From contig JAFDZA010000004.1 in assembly GCA_018267135.1 (NCBI GenBank), positions 62,001-126,000 of the forward strand: 64,000 nucleotides of DNA. The letters run 5' to 3'. The DNA is from Bacteroidota bacterium. Lineage in GTDB: Bacteria > Bacteroidota > Bacteroidia > Cytophagales > Cyclobacteriaceae. Shown here in pieces: positions 29,884 through 38,609 of the stretch. Positions within the stretch are counted from its first letter, which is position 1. Each line of letters starts with the position of its first letter. The position numbers and the translations under genes were made by a program. The notes beneath the pieces were generated by a model that saw only the letters and a list, made by a program, of their open reading frames with translations, was not told where the DNA came from and searched no databases.

Positions 29884-30774
29884 TTACTTGTTAAACCTTT
29901 CTGCTACTATCAACTCCTTACTTCCTTGTTTGTATTGATAAAATCCACTTCCTGATTTTACCCCTTTATGTCCGGCTTGCACCATGTTTACCAATAGCGG
30001 ACAAGGTGCATACTTGGGATTGCCAAAACCCTCGTGCAACACTTTTAAAATGGAAAGACAAACGTCAAGGCCAATGAAGTCGGCCAATTGAAGCGGACCC
30101 ATGGGGTGGGCCATACCGAGTTTCATCACGGTATCAATTTCATAAACGCCCGCTACGTTTTCGTACAATGAATAAATCGCTTCGTTAATCATCGGCATCA
30201 AAATACGGTTGGCAATAAAGCCGGGATAATCGTTTACCTCCACCGGAATTTTTTCGAGTTGCTTTGAAAGTTCCATCACCGTTTTTGTTGTAGCATCATC
30301 GGTAGCATATCCGCGAATGACTTCCACCAACTTCATCACCGGCACGGGATTCATAAAGTGCATTCCGATTACTTTATTAGGTCGCTTCGTTGCGGATGCA
30401 ATTTTGGTAATGGAGATAGAAGAAGTATTGCTCGCCAAAATAGCCGATGGTCTTGCGGCTTCGTCAATGTCTTTAAAGATTTTCAACTTCAAATCAACAT
30501 TCTCGGTGGCTGCTTCTACCACCAAATCAGCTTGCGCCACACCGTCTTTTATAGATGTGAAAGTAGTGACGTTGCTCAATGCTTTTTGTTTCACTTCGGC
30601 CGAGATGGTTCCTTTCTCTACTTGGCGTGCTAAATTTTTATCAATCATGGCGAGTGCTTTTTTCAAAGCCTCTTCTGAAATGTCAATCAACGAAACGTTG
30701 AAACCATATTGAGCAAAAACATGAGCAATGCCATTGCCCATGGTGCCCGAACCGATCACGGAGATGTTGTGCAT
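29884..30774 (-). CDS. hbd: 3-hydroxybutyryl-CoA (3-hydroxyacyl-CoA) dehydrogenase
   Basis: This 296-aa NAD-dependent enzyme oxidises 3-hydroxyacyl-CoA in beta-oxidation or butyrate metabolism. The Rossmann motif is VIGSGTMGNGIAHVFAQYG, and the catalytic His sits in GMHFMNPVPVMKLVEVI. The C-terminal dimerisation domain begins with GFIANRILMPMINEAI and ends with GSGFYQYKQG. Length equals that of stand-alone PaaH/Hbd proteins. No thiolase or crotonase gene is adjacent. It is divergent from a small membrane-protein gene with 41 bp between them. Confidence 0.9.
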   Translation of the reverse strand: MHNISVIGSGTMGNGIAHVFAQYGFNVSLIDISEEALKKALAMIDKNLARQVEKGTISAEVKQKALSNVTTFTSIKDGVAQADLVVEAATENVDLKLKIFKDIDEAARPSAILASNTSSISITKIASATKRPNKVIGMHFMNPVPVMKLVEVIRGYATDDATTKTVMELSKQLEKIPVEVNDYPGFIANRILMPMINEAIYSLYENVAGVYEIDTVMKLGMAHPMGPLQLADFIGLDVCLSILKVLHEGFGNPKYAPCPLLVNMVQAGHKGVKSGSGFYQYKQGSKELIVAERFNK

Positions 30775-30815
30775 AATTTTATAACTTTGCTGGCAAAGAT
30801 AAAAAGTAAAACAAA

Positions 30816-31298
30816 GTGGTTAAATCAAGAGTAACAAATTTGTCCACCCGGTTTCTGTTACCTTACAAAATCTTTGTTTGGACTGTGTTGCTGAGTTTTT
30901 TCTGTTATTTAGTTTATAGCCAATTCAAAATGTTTGATATTTCGTTTTTTATTTTACCAATTATCTGGAGCTTTGTTATATACAAGTATTTTTTGATAAA
31001 CAGCAAACTATATCATGTGGAATTTGATGAAGAATTTCTGTATGTTATTCAAAAAGGTCAGGATATGCTCGTACCGTTGGAAAATATTAAAGACATTGAA
31101 TTGAAAACGATGATCGGTCATTGGGAAATTACTTTTTACAACCCCGAGCAGTTGGGCGATAAAATTTATTTCAAACCATCGCTTCTTTACCCATTCAATT
31201 CCAAAAAGAAAGATGAGTTGGTTAATGTATTGTGGCGTAATATTAACAAAGCAAAAAGCAAGCAGCCGTATTTTCAGTTAAATGCATTGCGTTCATGA
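30816..31298 (+). CDS. Small membrane protein with PH-like C-terminal domain
   Basis: This 160-aa protein starts with GTG at 30816. Two hydrophobic helices (around residues 17-37 and 40-62) are followed by a soluble strand-rich region (YHVEFDEEFLYVIQKG, LVPLENIKDIELKTM and HWEITFYNPE). That region resembles bacterial pleckstrin-homology (bPH) domains and would face the cytoplasm. No catalytic motif is seen. The end abuts the stop of the convergent lipoprotein gene. No assigned function. Confidence 0.6.
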   Translation: MVKSRVTNLSTRFLLPYKIFVWTVLLSFFCYLVYSQFKMFDISFFILPIIWSFVIYKYFLINSKLYHVEFDEEFLYVIQKGQDMLVPLENIKDIELKTMIGHWEITFYNPEQLGDKIYFKPSLLYPFNSKKKDELVNVLWRNINKAKSKQPYFQLNALRS

Positions 31299-31694
31299 TT
31301 ACTCAATTTCCACTTCCTTGGCGCGCTCCATGGCATTAAACCGGATCGAAAGTTTGCGGGCAGCGGCATTGGCCGAATCGCATTTGGCCGAGGGCTCTAC
31401 GAAATAATAAAAAAACTTCTGGTTGCGTTTCCACAGTTCGGTTTGGTCGGGTTTGCCGAGCAACTCCAGAATGTCATTTTCCGTAAGGCCTTTTATTTTT
31501 GAGAGTTGTAATTCCAATGAACGGAGCTGGTTTAGCCGATAACGCTGGCATCCGTTTTTATCTTCGCGCCATTTGGCAAGGTCTATATTTTTAAGCGTAG
31601 GCAGCGGTTGGCTGCAGGCGGCACACAAAAAAAGAAGAAGAAAAAATTTTTCTGTCGGGTTTCTCACAAAATTCAGATTACTTTGCCTATTCAT
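31299..31694 (-). CDS. Small putative lipoprotein with BamE/SmpA-like C-terminal motif
   Basis: This protein is about 131 aa. The ATG at 31694 (MNRQSNLNF) is preferred over an upstream start at 31709. A hydrophobic segment FFLLLFLCAAC ends in a likely lipobox cysteine. The stretch LTENDILELLGKPDQTELWK followed by FFYYFV looks like the beta-alpha unit of SmpA/BamE small lipoproteins. BamE proteins assist outer-membrane protein insertion, but that function here is only a fold-level suggestion. It is head to head with the next membrane-protein gene. Confidence 0.55.
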   Translation of the reverse strand: MNRQSNLNFVRNPTEKFFLLLFLCAACSQPLPTLKNIDLAKWREDKNGCQRYRLNQLRSLELQLSKIKGLTENDILELLGKPDQTELWKRNQKFFYYFVEPSAKCDSANAAARKLSIRFNAMERAKEVEIE

Positions 31695-31709
31695 TTTCAA
31701 AAGTAACAC

Positions 31710-32150
31710 ATGGCGTTTAAAATTTTTAAAGTTATTTGGGTGCTTTCGCTTATGGCCGTTCTGGCCTCTTTATTTTATGTATATGCTTCGTTGCCCGAAA
31801 AAGTGGTGGTAAACGAATCGGCCGGCAATTTCAGTTTGGGCCGAGAGCAATTATTTTATCTGGTGTTGGCGGTTTTGGCGCTGGTCAATGCATCGGTCTT
31901 TGCGGTCACCAGAATATATCCGGAAGAGGCCGATTTGTTTAAAGCCTGGTATTATGGGTTGGTATTATTTACAAACCTTTTTTTTATCGTGGCTCTCAGT
32001 TTTATCAGTTTATATAATAGTGCCGAGAAGTTTGATTACCCACGCATCGGGCCGATTATATATGGAAGCCTTCTGCTGCTCATCGGATGGGCCATGGCCT
32101 GGCCGTTTTACCGGCTGGTGACCGGTTTGTTTAAAAAGCCGACATCCTGA
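31710..32150 (+). CDS. Four-helix integral membrane protein of unknown function
   Basis: This 146-aa protein has four predicted membrane helices (about 5-27, 47-67, 83-105 and 117-140) separated by short loops, with an outer loop containing LPEKVVVNESAGNFSLGREQ. The layout resembles DUF1648-type small membrane proteins but no conserved motif is diagnostic. It starts 15 bp from the divergent lipoprotein start and precedes the topoisomerase IV operon by 177 bp. Function unknown. Confidence 0.6.
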   Translation: MAFKIFKVIWVLSLMAVLASLFYVYASLPEKVVVNESAGNFSLGREQLFYLVLAVLALVNASVFAVTRIYPEEADLFKAWYYGLVLFTNLFFIVALSFISLYNSAEKFDYPRIGPIIYGSLLLLIGWAMAWPFYRLVTGLFKKPTS

Positions 32151-32260
32151 TATTTTGATCTCAAATTCTGATAGTCAATTAATTAGTGCGAGTGGGTTCG
32201 TGCAGATTTGTAGGTACAACTTTCTGAAATACCATGTTTTTTTATTTCCTTTATTTCATA

Positions 32261-32288
32261 ATTACCCGTTTCCATTTTTTCGGGTGAT
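32261..32288 (+). promoter_or_regulatory. Hairpin in the leader of the topoisomerase IV operon
   Basis: ATTACCCG (32261-32268) can pair with CGGGTGAT (32281-32288) around a 12-nt loop (one G-T pair), 39 bp before the parE start. It is followed by a T-run (TAATTTTTTTAAT), so it could act as a weak terminator of upstream transcripts or as a leader structure. No riboswitch family is recognised. Confidence 0.3.
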
Positions 32289-32327
32289 CTAATTTTTTTA
32301 ATAACGTATATCTGACAACTAATCATC

Positions 32328-34214
32328 ATGGCAAAAGACACGATTCAATACGATGAGTCGAGCATACGGTCGCTCGATTGGCGCGAGCACATCCGCTTAC
32401 GCCCCGGCATGTACATTGGCAAACTGGGCGATGGCTCAGCCAAAGACGATGGCATCTATGTGTTGGTGAAAGAAGTGATTGATAATTGCATTGACGAGCA
32501 CATGATGGGCTATGGAAAAACGATCGATGTAAAAATTACCGACCAAAAAGTAACCGTGCGCGATTATGGCCGCGGCATACCGCTGGGAAAAGTAGTGGAT
32601 GTAGTTTCAAAAATAAATACAGGTGCCAAATACGATTCGGGCGCATTTCAAAAATCGGTGGGGTTGAATGGCGTAGGAACAAAAGCCGTGAACGCCCTCT
32701 CTAATTATTTTAAAGTGCAGGCCTTTCGCGAGGGTGCCACCAAACTGGCCGAATTTAAAAAAGGCATTTTGGTAAGCGACCCCCGACAAAGTAAATCAGA
32801 CGACAAGAATGGAACGCTGGTGGAGTTTGAACCGGACGACACCATGTTTAAACACTATCATTTCATTCCTGAGTACCTGGATGACCTGATGTGGAACTAC
32901 GCTTTTCTGAATGCCGGACTCACCATTAATTATAACGGACGGAAATTTTATTCGAAAGACGGCTTGCTTGATTTGCTGAAACAGAAATCAGATGCCGAAG
33001 AAATACGCTACCCCATCATTCACTTTAAAGGTGATGATATTGAAGTAGCACTCACCCACGGCAATCAATATGGCGAAGAGTATTATTCTTTTGTCAACGG
33101 ACAGAACACAACACAGGGCGGCACTCATCTGGCGGCTTTCCGCGAGGGCATCGTGCGCGGGGTGCGCGATTTCTATAAAAAAGATTTTGATGCTGCCGAC
33201 ATCCGGGCGAGTGTCATCGGAGCCATCGCGGTGCGTGTGCAGGAGCCTGTGTTTGAGTCGCAAACGAAAACCAAACTGGGTTCGCTTACCATGGCGCCCG
33301 AAGGCGCTTCGGTAAAAAATTATGTAGGCGATTTTGTAGCGAAAGAACTGGAAATCTTTTTACATAAAAACCCGGCAGCAGCCGATGCTATGCTCAAACG
33401 CATTTTGCAGTCGGAGCGCGAGCGTAAAGAAATTGCCGGCATAAAAAAACTGGCCAACGAACGCGCCAAGAAAGCCAACCTGCACAATCGCAAACTACGC
33501 GATTGCCGTTTTCATTTTGACGATGAGAAAGGCGAGAAAGGAAGCGAGTCGATGATTTTTATTACTGAAGGCGATTCGGCCAGCGGCTCAATTACCAAAT
33601 CGCGCGAAGTAGAAACCCAGGCGGTATTTAGCCTGCGGGGGAAGCCACTCAATTGTTTCGGGCTTACCAAAAAAGTGGTTTATGAAAACGAAGAATTTAA
33701 CTTACTGCAACACGCCCTGAACATTGAAGATGGATTAGACGGCTTGCGCTATAACAAAGTGATCGTGGCTACCGATGCCGATGTAGATGGCATGCACATC
33801 CGCCTGCTGCTGATGACTTTCTTCCTGCAATTTTTTCCTGATTTAGTTAAAGCCGGTCATGTTTATATTTTAGAAACACCTTTGTTTCGCGTGCGCAACA
33901 AGAAGGAAACAATCTATTGTTACAGCGAAGAAGAGAAGCAAGCGGCCGTAGAAAAACTGGGGAGCAAACCGGAAATTACGCGCTTTAAAGGATTGGGAGA
34001 AATTTCTCCCGATGAGTTCGGTACTTTTATCGGAGAGAACATCCGGCTGCAGCCCGTGCTGATAGATAAAGAAAAACATTTAGTGAAAACCCTTGAATTT
34101 TACATGGGCAAAAACACCCCCGACCGCCAGGAATTTATTATTGATAATTTGAGAATTGAATTAGATAAAGTGGAAGGAAAAGAAGTTGTGACAGAAGAAA
34201 CTACTGAGGTGTAA
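32328..34214 (+). CDS. parE: DNA topoisomerase IV subunit B (ParE)
   Basis: This 628-aa GHKL ATPase subunit of topoisomerase IV decatenates daughter chromosomes. The ATP-binding motifs are [16 protein letters not shown] (Bergerat Asn/Asp), [11 protein letters not shown] and [19 protein letters not shown]. The TOPRIM domain has [10 protein letters not shown] (near residue 413) and the metal-binding [20 protein letters not shown] (near 481). It ends in the C-terminal domain [13 protein letters not shown]. The short length and pairing with a ParC-like partner 40 bp downstream distinguish it from GyrB. Confidence 0.92.
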   Translation: MAKDTIQYDESSIRSLDWREHIRLRPGMYIGKLGDGSAKDDGIYVLVKEVIDNCIDEHMMGYGKTIDVKITDQKVTVRDYGRGIPLGKVVDVVSKINTGAKYDSGAFQKSVGLNGVGTKAVNALSNYFKVQAFREGATKLAEFKKGILVSDPRQSKSDDKNGTLVEFEPDDTMFKHYHFIPEYLDDLMWNYAFLNAGLTINYNGRKFYSKDGLLDLLKQKSDAEEIRYPIIHFKGDDIEVALTHGNQYGEEYYSFVNGQNTTQGGTHLAAFREGIVRGVRDFYKKDFDAADIRASVIGAIAVRVQEPVFESQTKTKLGSLTMAPEGASVKNYVGDFVAKELEIFLHKNPAAADAMLKRILQSERERKEIAGIKKLANERAKKANLHNRKLRDCRFHFDDEKGEKGSESMIFITEGDSASGSITKSREVETQAVFSLRGKPLNCFGLTKKVVYENEEFNLLQHALNIEDGLDGLRYNKVIVATDADVDGMHIRLLLMTFFLQFFPDLVKAGHVYILETPLFRVRNKKETIYCYSEEEKQAAVEKLGSKPEITRFKGLGEISPDEFGTFIGENIRLQPVLIDKEKHLVKTLEFYMGKNTPDRQEFIIDNLRIELDKVEGKEVVTEETTEV

Positions 34215-34254
34215 CGGACCGGAAACCTGTAATCAGAAACTTGGAATTTAAGAG

Positions 34255-37083
34255 ATGAGCAAAAAAATAAAATCTAAAGATCAATCTGACGGTAATGAGA
34301 GCACTGTTCATTCCGTGGCCATTGATGGCATGTACGAAAGCTGGTTTCTCGATTATGCCTCGTATGTAATCTTAGAGCGGGCCGTGCCACGCATTGAAGA
34401 CGGGCTTAAACCCGTGCAGCGTAGAATCATGCACTCGTTGAAAGAGATGGATGATGGCCGCTTCAATAAAGTGGCAAACGTGATCGGTAATACCATGCAA
34501 TATCACCCGCACGGAGATGCTGCCATTGGCGAGGCCATTGTAAATGTGGGGCAGAAAGATTTGCTGCTCGATACGCAAGGAAACTGGGGCGATGTGCGTA
34601 CAGGCGATAGTGCGGCTGCCCCGCGTTACATTGAAGCACGCCTTTCCAAATTTGCGCTCGATGTGGTTTACAATGCCCAAACCACCGAATGGCAATTGTC
34701 TTACGATGGAAGAAAAAAAGAACCCGTTACACTTCCGGTAAAATTCCCATTGCTTTTGGCACAAGGAGTGGAGGGAATCGCTGTCGGGTTATCAACAAAA
34801 ATTCTTCCGCACAACTTTTGTGAATTGATCAAAGCATCCATTGATGTATTGAAAGGAAAGAACCCTAAAATCTATCCCGATTTTCCAACGGGGGGCATAG
34901 CTGATTTTTCGGAATACGATCAGGGCTACCGGGGCGGGAAAATAAAAGTGCGGGCGAAGATCGAAATACTGGACAAGAAGACCTTGGTCATCCGCGAAAT
35001 CCCTTTTGCGACCACTACGGCCTCGCTGATGGAATCCATTGTGAAGGCCAGTGAGAAGGGAAAGATCAAAGTGAAGCAGGTGATTGACAACACCGCAAAG
35101 AATGTGGAGATACAAGTGAGCTTGCAGGCGGGCCTCTCACCCGAGATTGCCATGGATGCGTTGTATGCGTTTACCGATTGCGAAATTTCCATTTCACCCA
35201 ATGCCTGCGTGATTGTGGACGACAAGCCCATGTTCATGAAAGTGAACGACATCCTGAAGTACAACACCGAGCAAACAGTTAAATTATTAAAACAGGAACT
35301 TACCATTAAGAAAGGTGAGTTGATGGAGAAAATTTTATTCTCTTCACTTGAAAAGATCTTTATCGAAAAAAGAATTTATCGCACCATTGAAGAGATTGAA
35401 ACTTTTGAAGAAGTAATTGAAACAGTAGATAAAGGACTGAAGCCTTATAAGAAGCAATTCTATCGGGAAATTACACGCGAGGATATTCTGCGCCTTTTGG
35501 AAATACGCATTAAACGAATTTCTAAATACGATTCGTTTAAAGCGGATGAAATGCTTCGCGATCTCGAAAAAGAATTAAAGGAAACGTTGCACCACCTGAA
35601 GCATCTGACGGAATATGCGATTGCTTATTATCAGAATCTGTTGGATAAATATGGTAAAGGACGCGAACGCAAAACAGAAGTCAAGAGTTTCCAATCGGTC
35701 GTAGCCACGGAAGTAATTTCGAATAACCAGAAGTTATATGCCAACCGGGAAGACGGTTTCGTTGGCTTCGGGTTGAAGAAAGACGACAAAACCGAATTTA
35801 TTACCGAATGTTCTGATCTGGACGACATCATTGCTATTCGCAAAGACGGAAAAGCATTGGTGAGCCGCATTAAAGAAAAAGTTTTTATGGGCAAAGACAT
35901 TCTGCACGTGGGCGTTTGGAAAAAAGGCGATGAACGCATGGTCTATAACCTCATTTACAGCGATGGCAAAAGCGGGCGAACGTTTGCCAAACGGTTTGCT
36001 ATGCCCGCCATCATTCGCGATAAGGAATATAATTTAGATCAGGGCAACCCCAACAGCAAAGTACATTACCTCAGCGCCAACCCCAACGGAGAAGCCGAAG
36101 TAGTAGAAGTAAAACTGAGCCAAAGCAGCACGGCACGGAAAAAGATTTTTGATTATGATTTTTCGGAATTGGAAATTAAAGGAAGAGGAGCCCGCGGAAA
36201 TACGATCACGCATTACCCGGTTCGAAAAGTTGATTTTAAAGAATCGAAAGGCTCTACCCTGAGCGGGCTGGAGCTCTGGTTTGACGAAGCCAGCGGCCGG
36301 TTGAACAAAGACAAGCGTGGCAAGCATGTAGGCAAATTTGATGGCGATGATCAGATTATATCCATTACGAAATCCGGCAATTACAAGATCACCAACTTTG
36401 AATTGACTAATCGTTACGAACCCGAAAGCAAAACAATCCTTATCGAGAAGTTCAACCAAAAGAAAATTATTTCAGCCGTTTATTTTGACGGGGAAAGCAA
36501 ACAGTATTTTGTGAAACGATTTCTGATTGAAACCACCACACCCGATAAAGATTTTAATTTTATCAGTGAAGGAATCGGCTCGCGGTTAGAATTTGCCGCC
36601 ACTTCCGATAATCCTGAAATTGAAATAGAGGTGGTAAAAGGGAAGGGGAAGGACAAAGAAACCGAAGTGGTTAATCTTGAAGATATCATTGATGTAAAAG
36701 GGTGGAGGGCTATGGGCAATCGGTTGTCGCTACACAAAGTGACGAAAGTGAAACCGGTAGAAGAGCCCGAAGATACCGGCCTGGAAGAAGGAGACGAAGA
36801 GAATACCGAGATGACGGAAGCGAGAAGCTCTCCGTCATCCAAAAAAAAAATTGACCAACCTGAAATTGAAGAAGGGGAGCAAGCAAGCCTCTTCGGTGAA
36901 GAGCCCAAAGAGCAAGTCCTCGTCAACGGCCAGCCAGCGAAAGCCAAACCCGCCAAGCCGAAAGAAGCCGAGCAAGCTAACCTCTTCGGGGAAAAAAGCC
37001 ACCCCGAAGAAAAAAAGAAAGACAAAAAAATAGATAAACCGAAAGGCTTTACGGCCGGAGATTCCATAGAACTTGATTTGTAA
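34255..37083 (+). CDS. parC: DNA topoisomerase IV subunit A (ParC) with long acidic/basic tail
   Basis: This 942-aa DNA-cleaving subunit has the N-terminal winged-helix: ASYVILERAVPRIEDGLKPVQRRI, YHPHGDAAI, and the catalytic Tyr near residue 125 in APRYIEARLS. A breakage-reunion core and coiled-coil follow. The C-terminal beta-pinwheel region (about 480-800) carries weak blades (SGRTFAKRFAMPAI, KSGNYKITNF). Residues from about 835 are a low-complexity charged tail. It holds two copies of a short motif, QASLFGE and QANLFGE, resembling clamp-binding peptides. It is encoded directly after parE in one operon. The stop is followed within 4 bases by the ATG of the OmpA-family gene. Confidence 0.93.
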   Translation: MSKKIKSKDQSDGNESTVHSVAIDGMYESWFLDYASYVILERAVPRIEDGLKPVQRRIMHSLKEMDDGRFNKVANVIGNTMQYHPHGDAAIGEAIVNVGQKDLLLDTQGNWGDVRTGDSAAAPRYIEARLSKFALDVVYNAQTTEWQLSYDGRKKEPVTLPVKFPLLLAQGVEGIAVGLSTKILPHNFCELIKASIDVLKGKNPKIYPDFPTGGIADFSEYDQGYRGGKIKVRAKIEILDKKTLVIREIPFATTTASLMESIVKASEKGKIKVKQVIDNTAKNVEIQVSLQAGLSPEIAMDALYAFTDCEISISPNACVIVDDKPMFMKVNDILKYNTEQTVKLLKQELTIKKGELMEKILFSSLEKIFIEKRIYRTIEEIETFEEVIETVDKGLKPYKKQFYREITREDILRLLEIRIKRISKYDSFKADEMLRDLEKELKETLHHLKHLTEYAIAYYQNLLDKYGKGRERKTEVKSFQSVVATEVISNNQKLYANREDGFVGFGLKKDDKTEFITECSDLDDIIAIRKDGKALVSRIKEKVFMGKDILHVGVWKKGDERMVYNLIYSDGKSGRTFAKRFAMPAIIRDKEYNLDQGNPNSKVHYLSANPNGEAEVVEVKLSQSSTARKKIFDYDFSELEIKGRGARGNTITHYPVRKVDFKESKGSTLSGLELWFDEASGRLNKDKRGKHVGKFDGDDQIISITKSGNYKITNFELTNRYEPESKTILIEKFNQKKIISAVYFDGESKQYFVKRFLIETTTPDKDFNFISEGIGSRLEFAATSDNPEIEIEVVKGKGKDKETEVVNLEDIIDVKGWRAMGNRLSLHKVTKVKPVEEPEDTGLEEGDEENTEMTEARSSPSSKKKIDQPEIEEGEQASLFGEEPKEQVLVNGQPAKAKPAKPKEAEQANLFGEKSHPEEKKKDKKIDKPKGFTAGDSIELDL

Positions 37084-37087
37084 TACC

Positions 37088-37744
37088 ATGAAAAAATTAT
37101 TGATTGCTGTTTTGCTGTTGGCGACTTGTTTTGCCCGAGCCCAGGAAATAACCGTACGCGGGAAAGTAACACAAGCCATTACCGGCCGGGGCGTAGTAGC
37201 CCGCATTGTTTACAAAACATACCCCACCGGCAGCCTCTCAGGCCATTTTACCGACAGCACATTTTCTTTCTCCATATTTGGTTCTTCCAAATATGTAATT
37301 ACGGCAGAGGCGGAAGGCCACATACCCAATGCCATATTGGTGGACCCGAAAGAAGCAGTTAACCATGAAATCATCCGCCCTATTGAATTAACTTCTACCG
37401 GGCTGGCCGTTCGGCTCAATCATCTTATTTTCGATGCCGGCCGTGCCGGAATCAAACCTTCCTCTTTCAAGGAATTAGATGAATTGGTAGCGCTGATGAA
37501 GATGAATGGCAAGATGGAGATTCAGCTCGAAGGCCACACCGACAACGTAGGCAATGCCAACGCCAACCTGAAGCTTTCGCAAGACCGGGTGGAGGCAGTA
37601 AAAAAATACCTTACCGGCAAGGGCATCCACAAAAACCGGATTAAAACACTGGCCTTTGGCGGCACGAAACCCGTATCCACCGAAAACACCGAGGCTGCCC
37701 GGGCGCTCAACCGAAGGGTAGAAATGCGGGTGCTGAAACAATGA
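37088..37744 (+). CDS. OmpA-family envelope protein
   Basis: This protein is about 218 aa. The ATG at 37088, 4 bp after the parC stop, gives a clean signal peptide (MKKLLIAVLLLATCFARAQ). A small beta domain follows (residues about 20-105, TVRGKVTQAITGRGVVARIV). The C-terminal OmpA peptidoglycan-binding domain has LIFDAGRAGIKPSSFKELDE, QLEGHTDNVGNANANLKLSQ, RVEAVKKYLTGKGI and the terminal ALNRRVEMRVL. It anchors the outer membrane to the cell wall. The proximity suggests read-through from parC. Confidence 0.88.
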   Translation: MKKLLIAVLLLATCFARAQEITVRGKVTQAITGRGVVARIVYKTYPTGSLSGHFTDSTFSFSIFGSSKYVITAEAEGHIPNAILVDPKEAVNHEIIRPIELTSTGLAVRLNHLIFDAGRAGIKPSSFKELDELVALMKMNGKMEIQLEGHTDNVGNANANLKLSQDRVEAVKKYLTGKGIHKNRIKTLAFGGTKPVSTENTEAARALNRRVEMRVLKQ

Positions 37745-37865
37745 AGTCTCCCATCGTAATAAGTGCCGCTCAAAAGAGAAGCTGATCTGTAGATTTTTCA
37801 ATCAGAAGATCCTGAAAATGGAGATCGGCTGGGGGCACCCACCACATGTACGATGATTGAAAAAA

Positions 37866-38273
37866 TTATTTTTCAACAAATTCAATAGCCGCCTCGTCAA
37901 AATCACCCCGGCTGCCAATTAATTTTTGGCTGCGGTATAGGTAGGTGCCATATTCGCTAAACCCTTTAATGGTAACCACATTTCCGGATTCTATCCATCG
38001 ATAGGTTTCCTTTTCATCGCTCCCATCATAGGAATAATCAGCTTCGCGATCTTTAGGTTCGCAAGCCGCTTTTGCATAATAGTGCACGGTTACGGTTTCT
38101 TTGCTAAAAGTAAGCACGCAATACGTTGTGATGGCACAACCGCCATTCGCCATTTTCTTACATACATATTTTACTTTGGCTTCGTAGGTTTTGCCTGCTA
38201 ACTGTATTTGCGATTTGGCCTCTGTTGTTTTCATGGTGTAAAATAGTATAAAACAAAAAATCAATTTCTTCAT
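37866..38273 (-). CDS. Small secreted protein of unknown function
   Basis: This protein is about 135 aa. The ATG at 38273 gives a signal peptide (MKKLIFCFILFYTMKTTEA); an in-frame ATG at 38288 is an alternative. The mature part is strand-rich with four cysteines (KYVCKKMANGGCAITTYCVL and KAACEPKDRE) that could form disulfides, and a modest acidic C-terminus. No family is recognised. It lies about 270 bp to the left of the CRISPR array, in an otherwise featureless region (38274-38539) in which I see no gene or RNA. Confidence 0.55.
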   Translation of the reverse strand: MKKLIFCFILFYTMKTTEAKSQIQLAGKTYEAKVKYVCKKMANGGCAITTYCVLTFSKETVTVHYYAKAACEPKDREADYSYDGSDEKETYRWIESGNVVTIKGFSEYGTYLYRSQKLIGSRGDFDEAAIEFVEK

Positions 38274-38539
38274 AGTTCGTTGCTTCATGAAGATTAATGT
38301 CAATGATTGCTAAAATCTTTTTAAAGCCACCATCTTGCTTCCAATGGTATGAGCATTGGCGAAGGTACAGCATTTAAAAAATACGTAACCGAATATAAGT
38401 ACAAAAAATGATACTGGCGCAAAAACTCAATAAATTCTGTTGGATTGTTTTTTTATGTGGCTGTGCTGGCAATAATACCATTTTGTCATTCATTCTTTAA
38501 TTATAATCCGGGTTAATGAGTAGGCCGCACTTATTGAGC

Positions 38540-38609
38540 GATTTGCTTTCAAACATGCCCGACTGGGTTTTAGCCGGGCGGGTTGTTCTTTGATAAGATT
38601 GCATACAGT
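38540..38609 (+). repeat. Terminal CRISPR repeat split by a 29-bp hairpin insertion
   Basis: Repeat positions 6-19 (GATTTGCTTTCAAA) are present at 38540-38553, and positions 20-46 (starting TTGTTCTTTG) at 38583-38609, with nothing lost at the break. Between them lie 29 bases (38554-38582), the size of a spacer, containing the inverted pair GCCCG/CGGGC. Only the first five bases of the repeat have decayed. This is the left-most, degenerate unit of the array. Confidence 0.75.

Noticed and set aside
37073..37087. TTG start for the OmpA-family gene inside parC
   Set aside because: The ATG at 37088 gives a standard signal peptide and sits 4 bp after the parC stop.
36480..37206. Two long minus-strand frames (230 and 123 residues) opposite the ParC tail
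   Set aside because: Serine/phenylalanine-rich antisense of the lysine/glutamate-rich parC end; no start signal, no recognisable domain.
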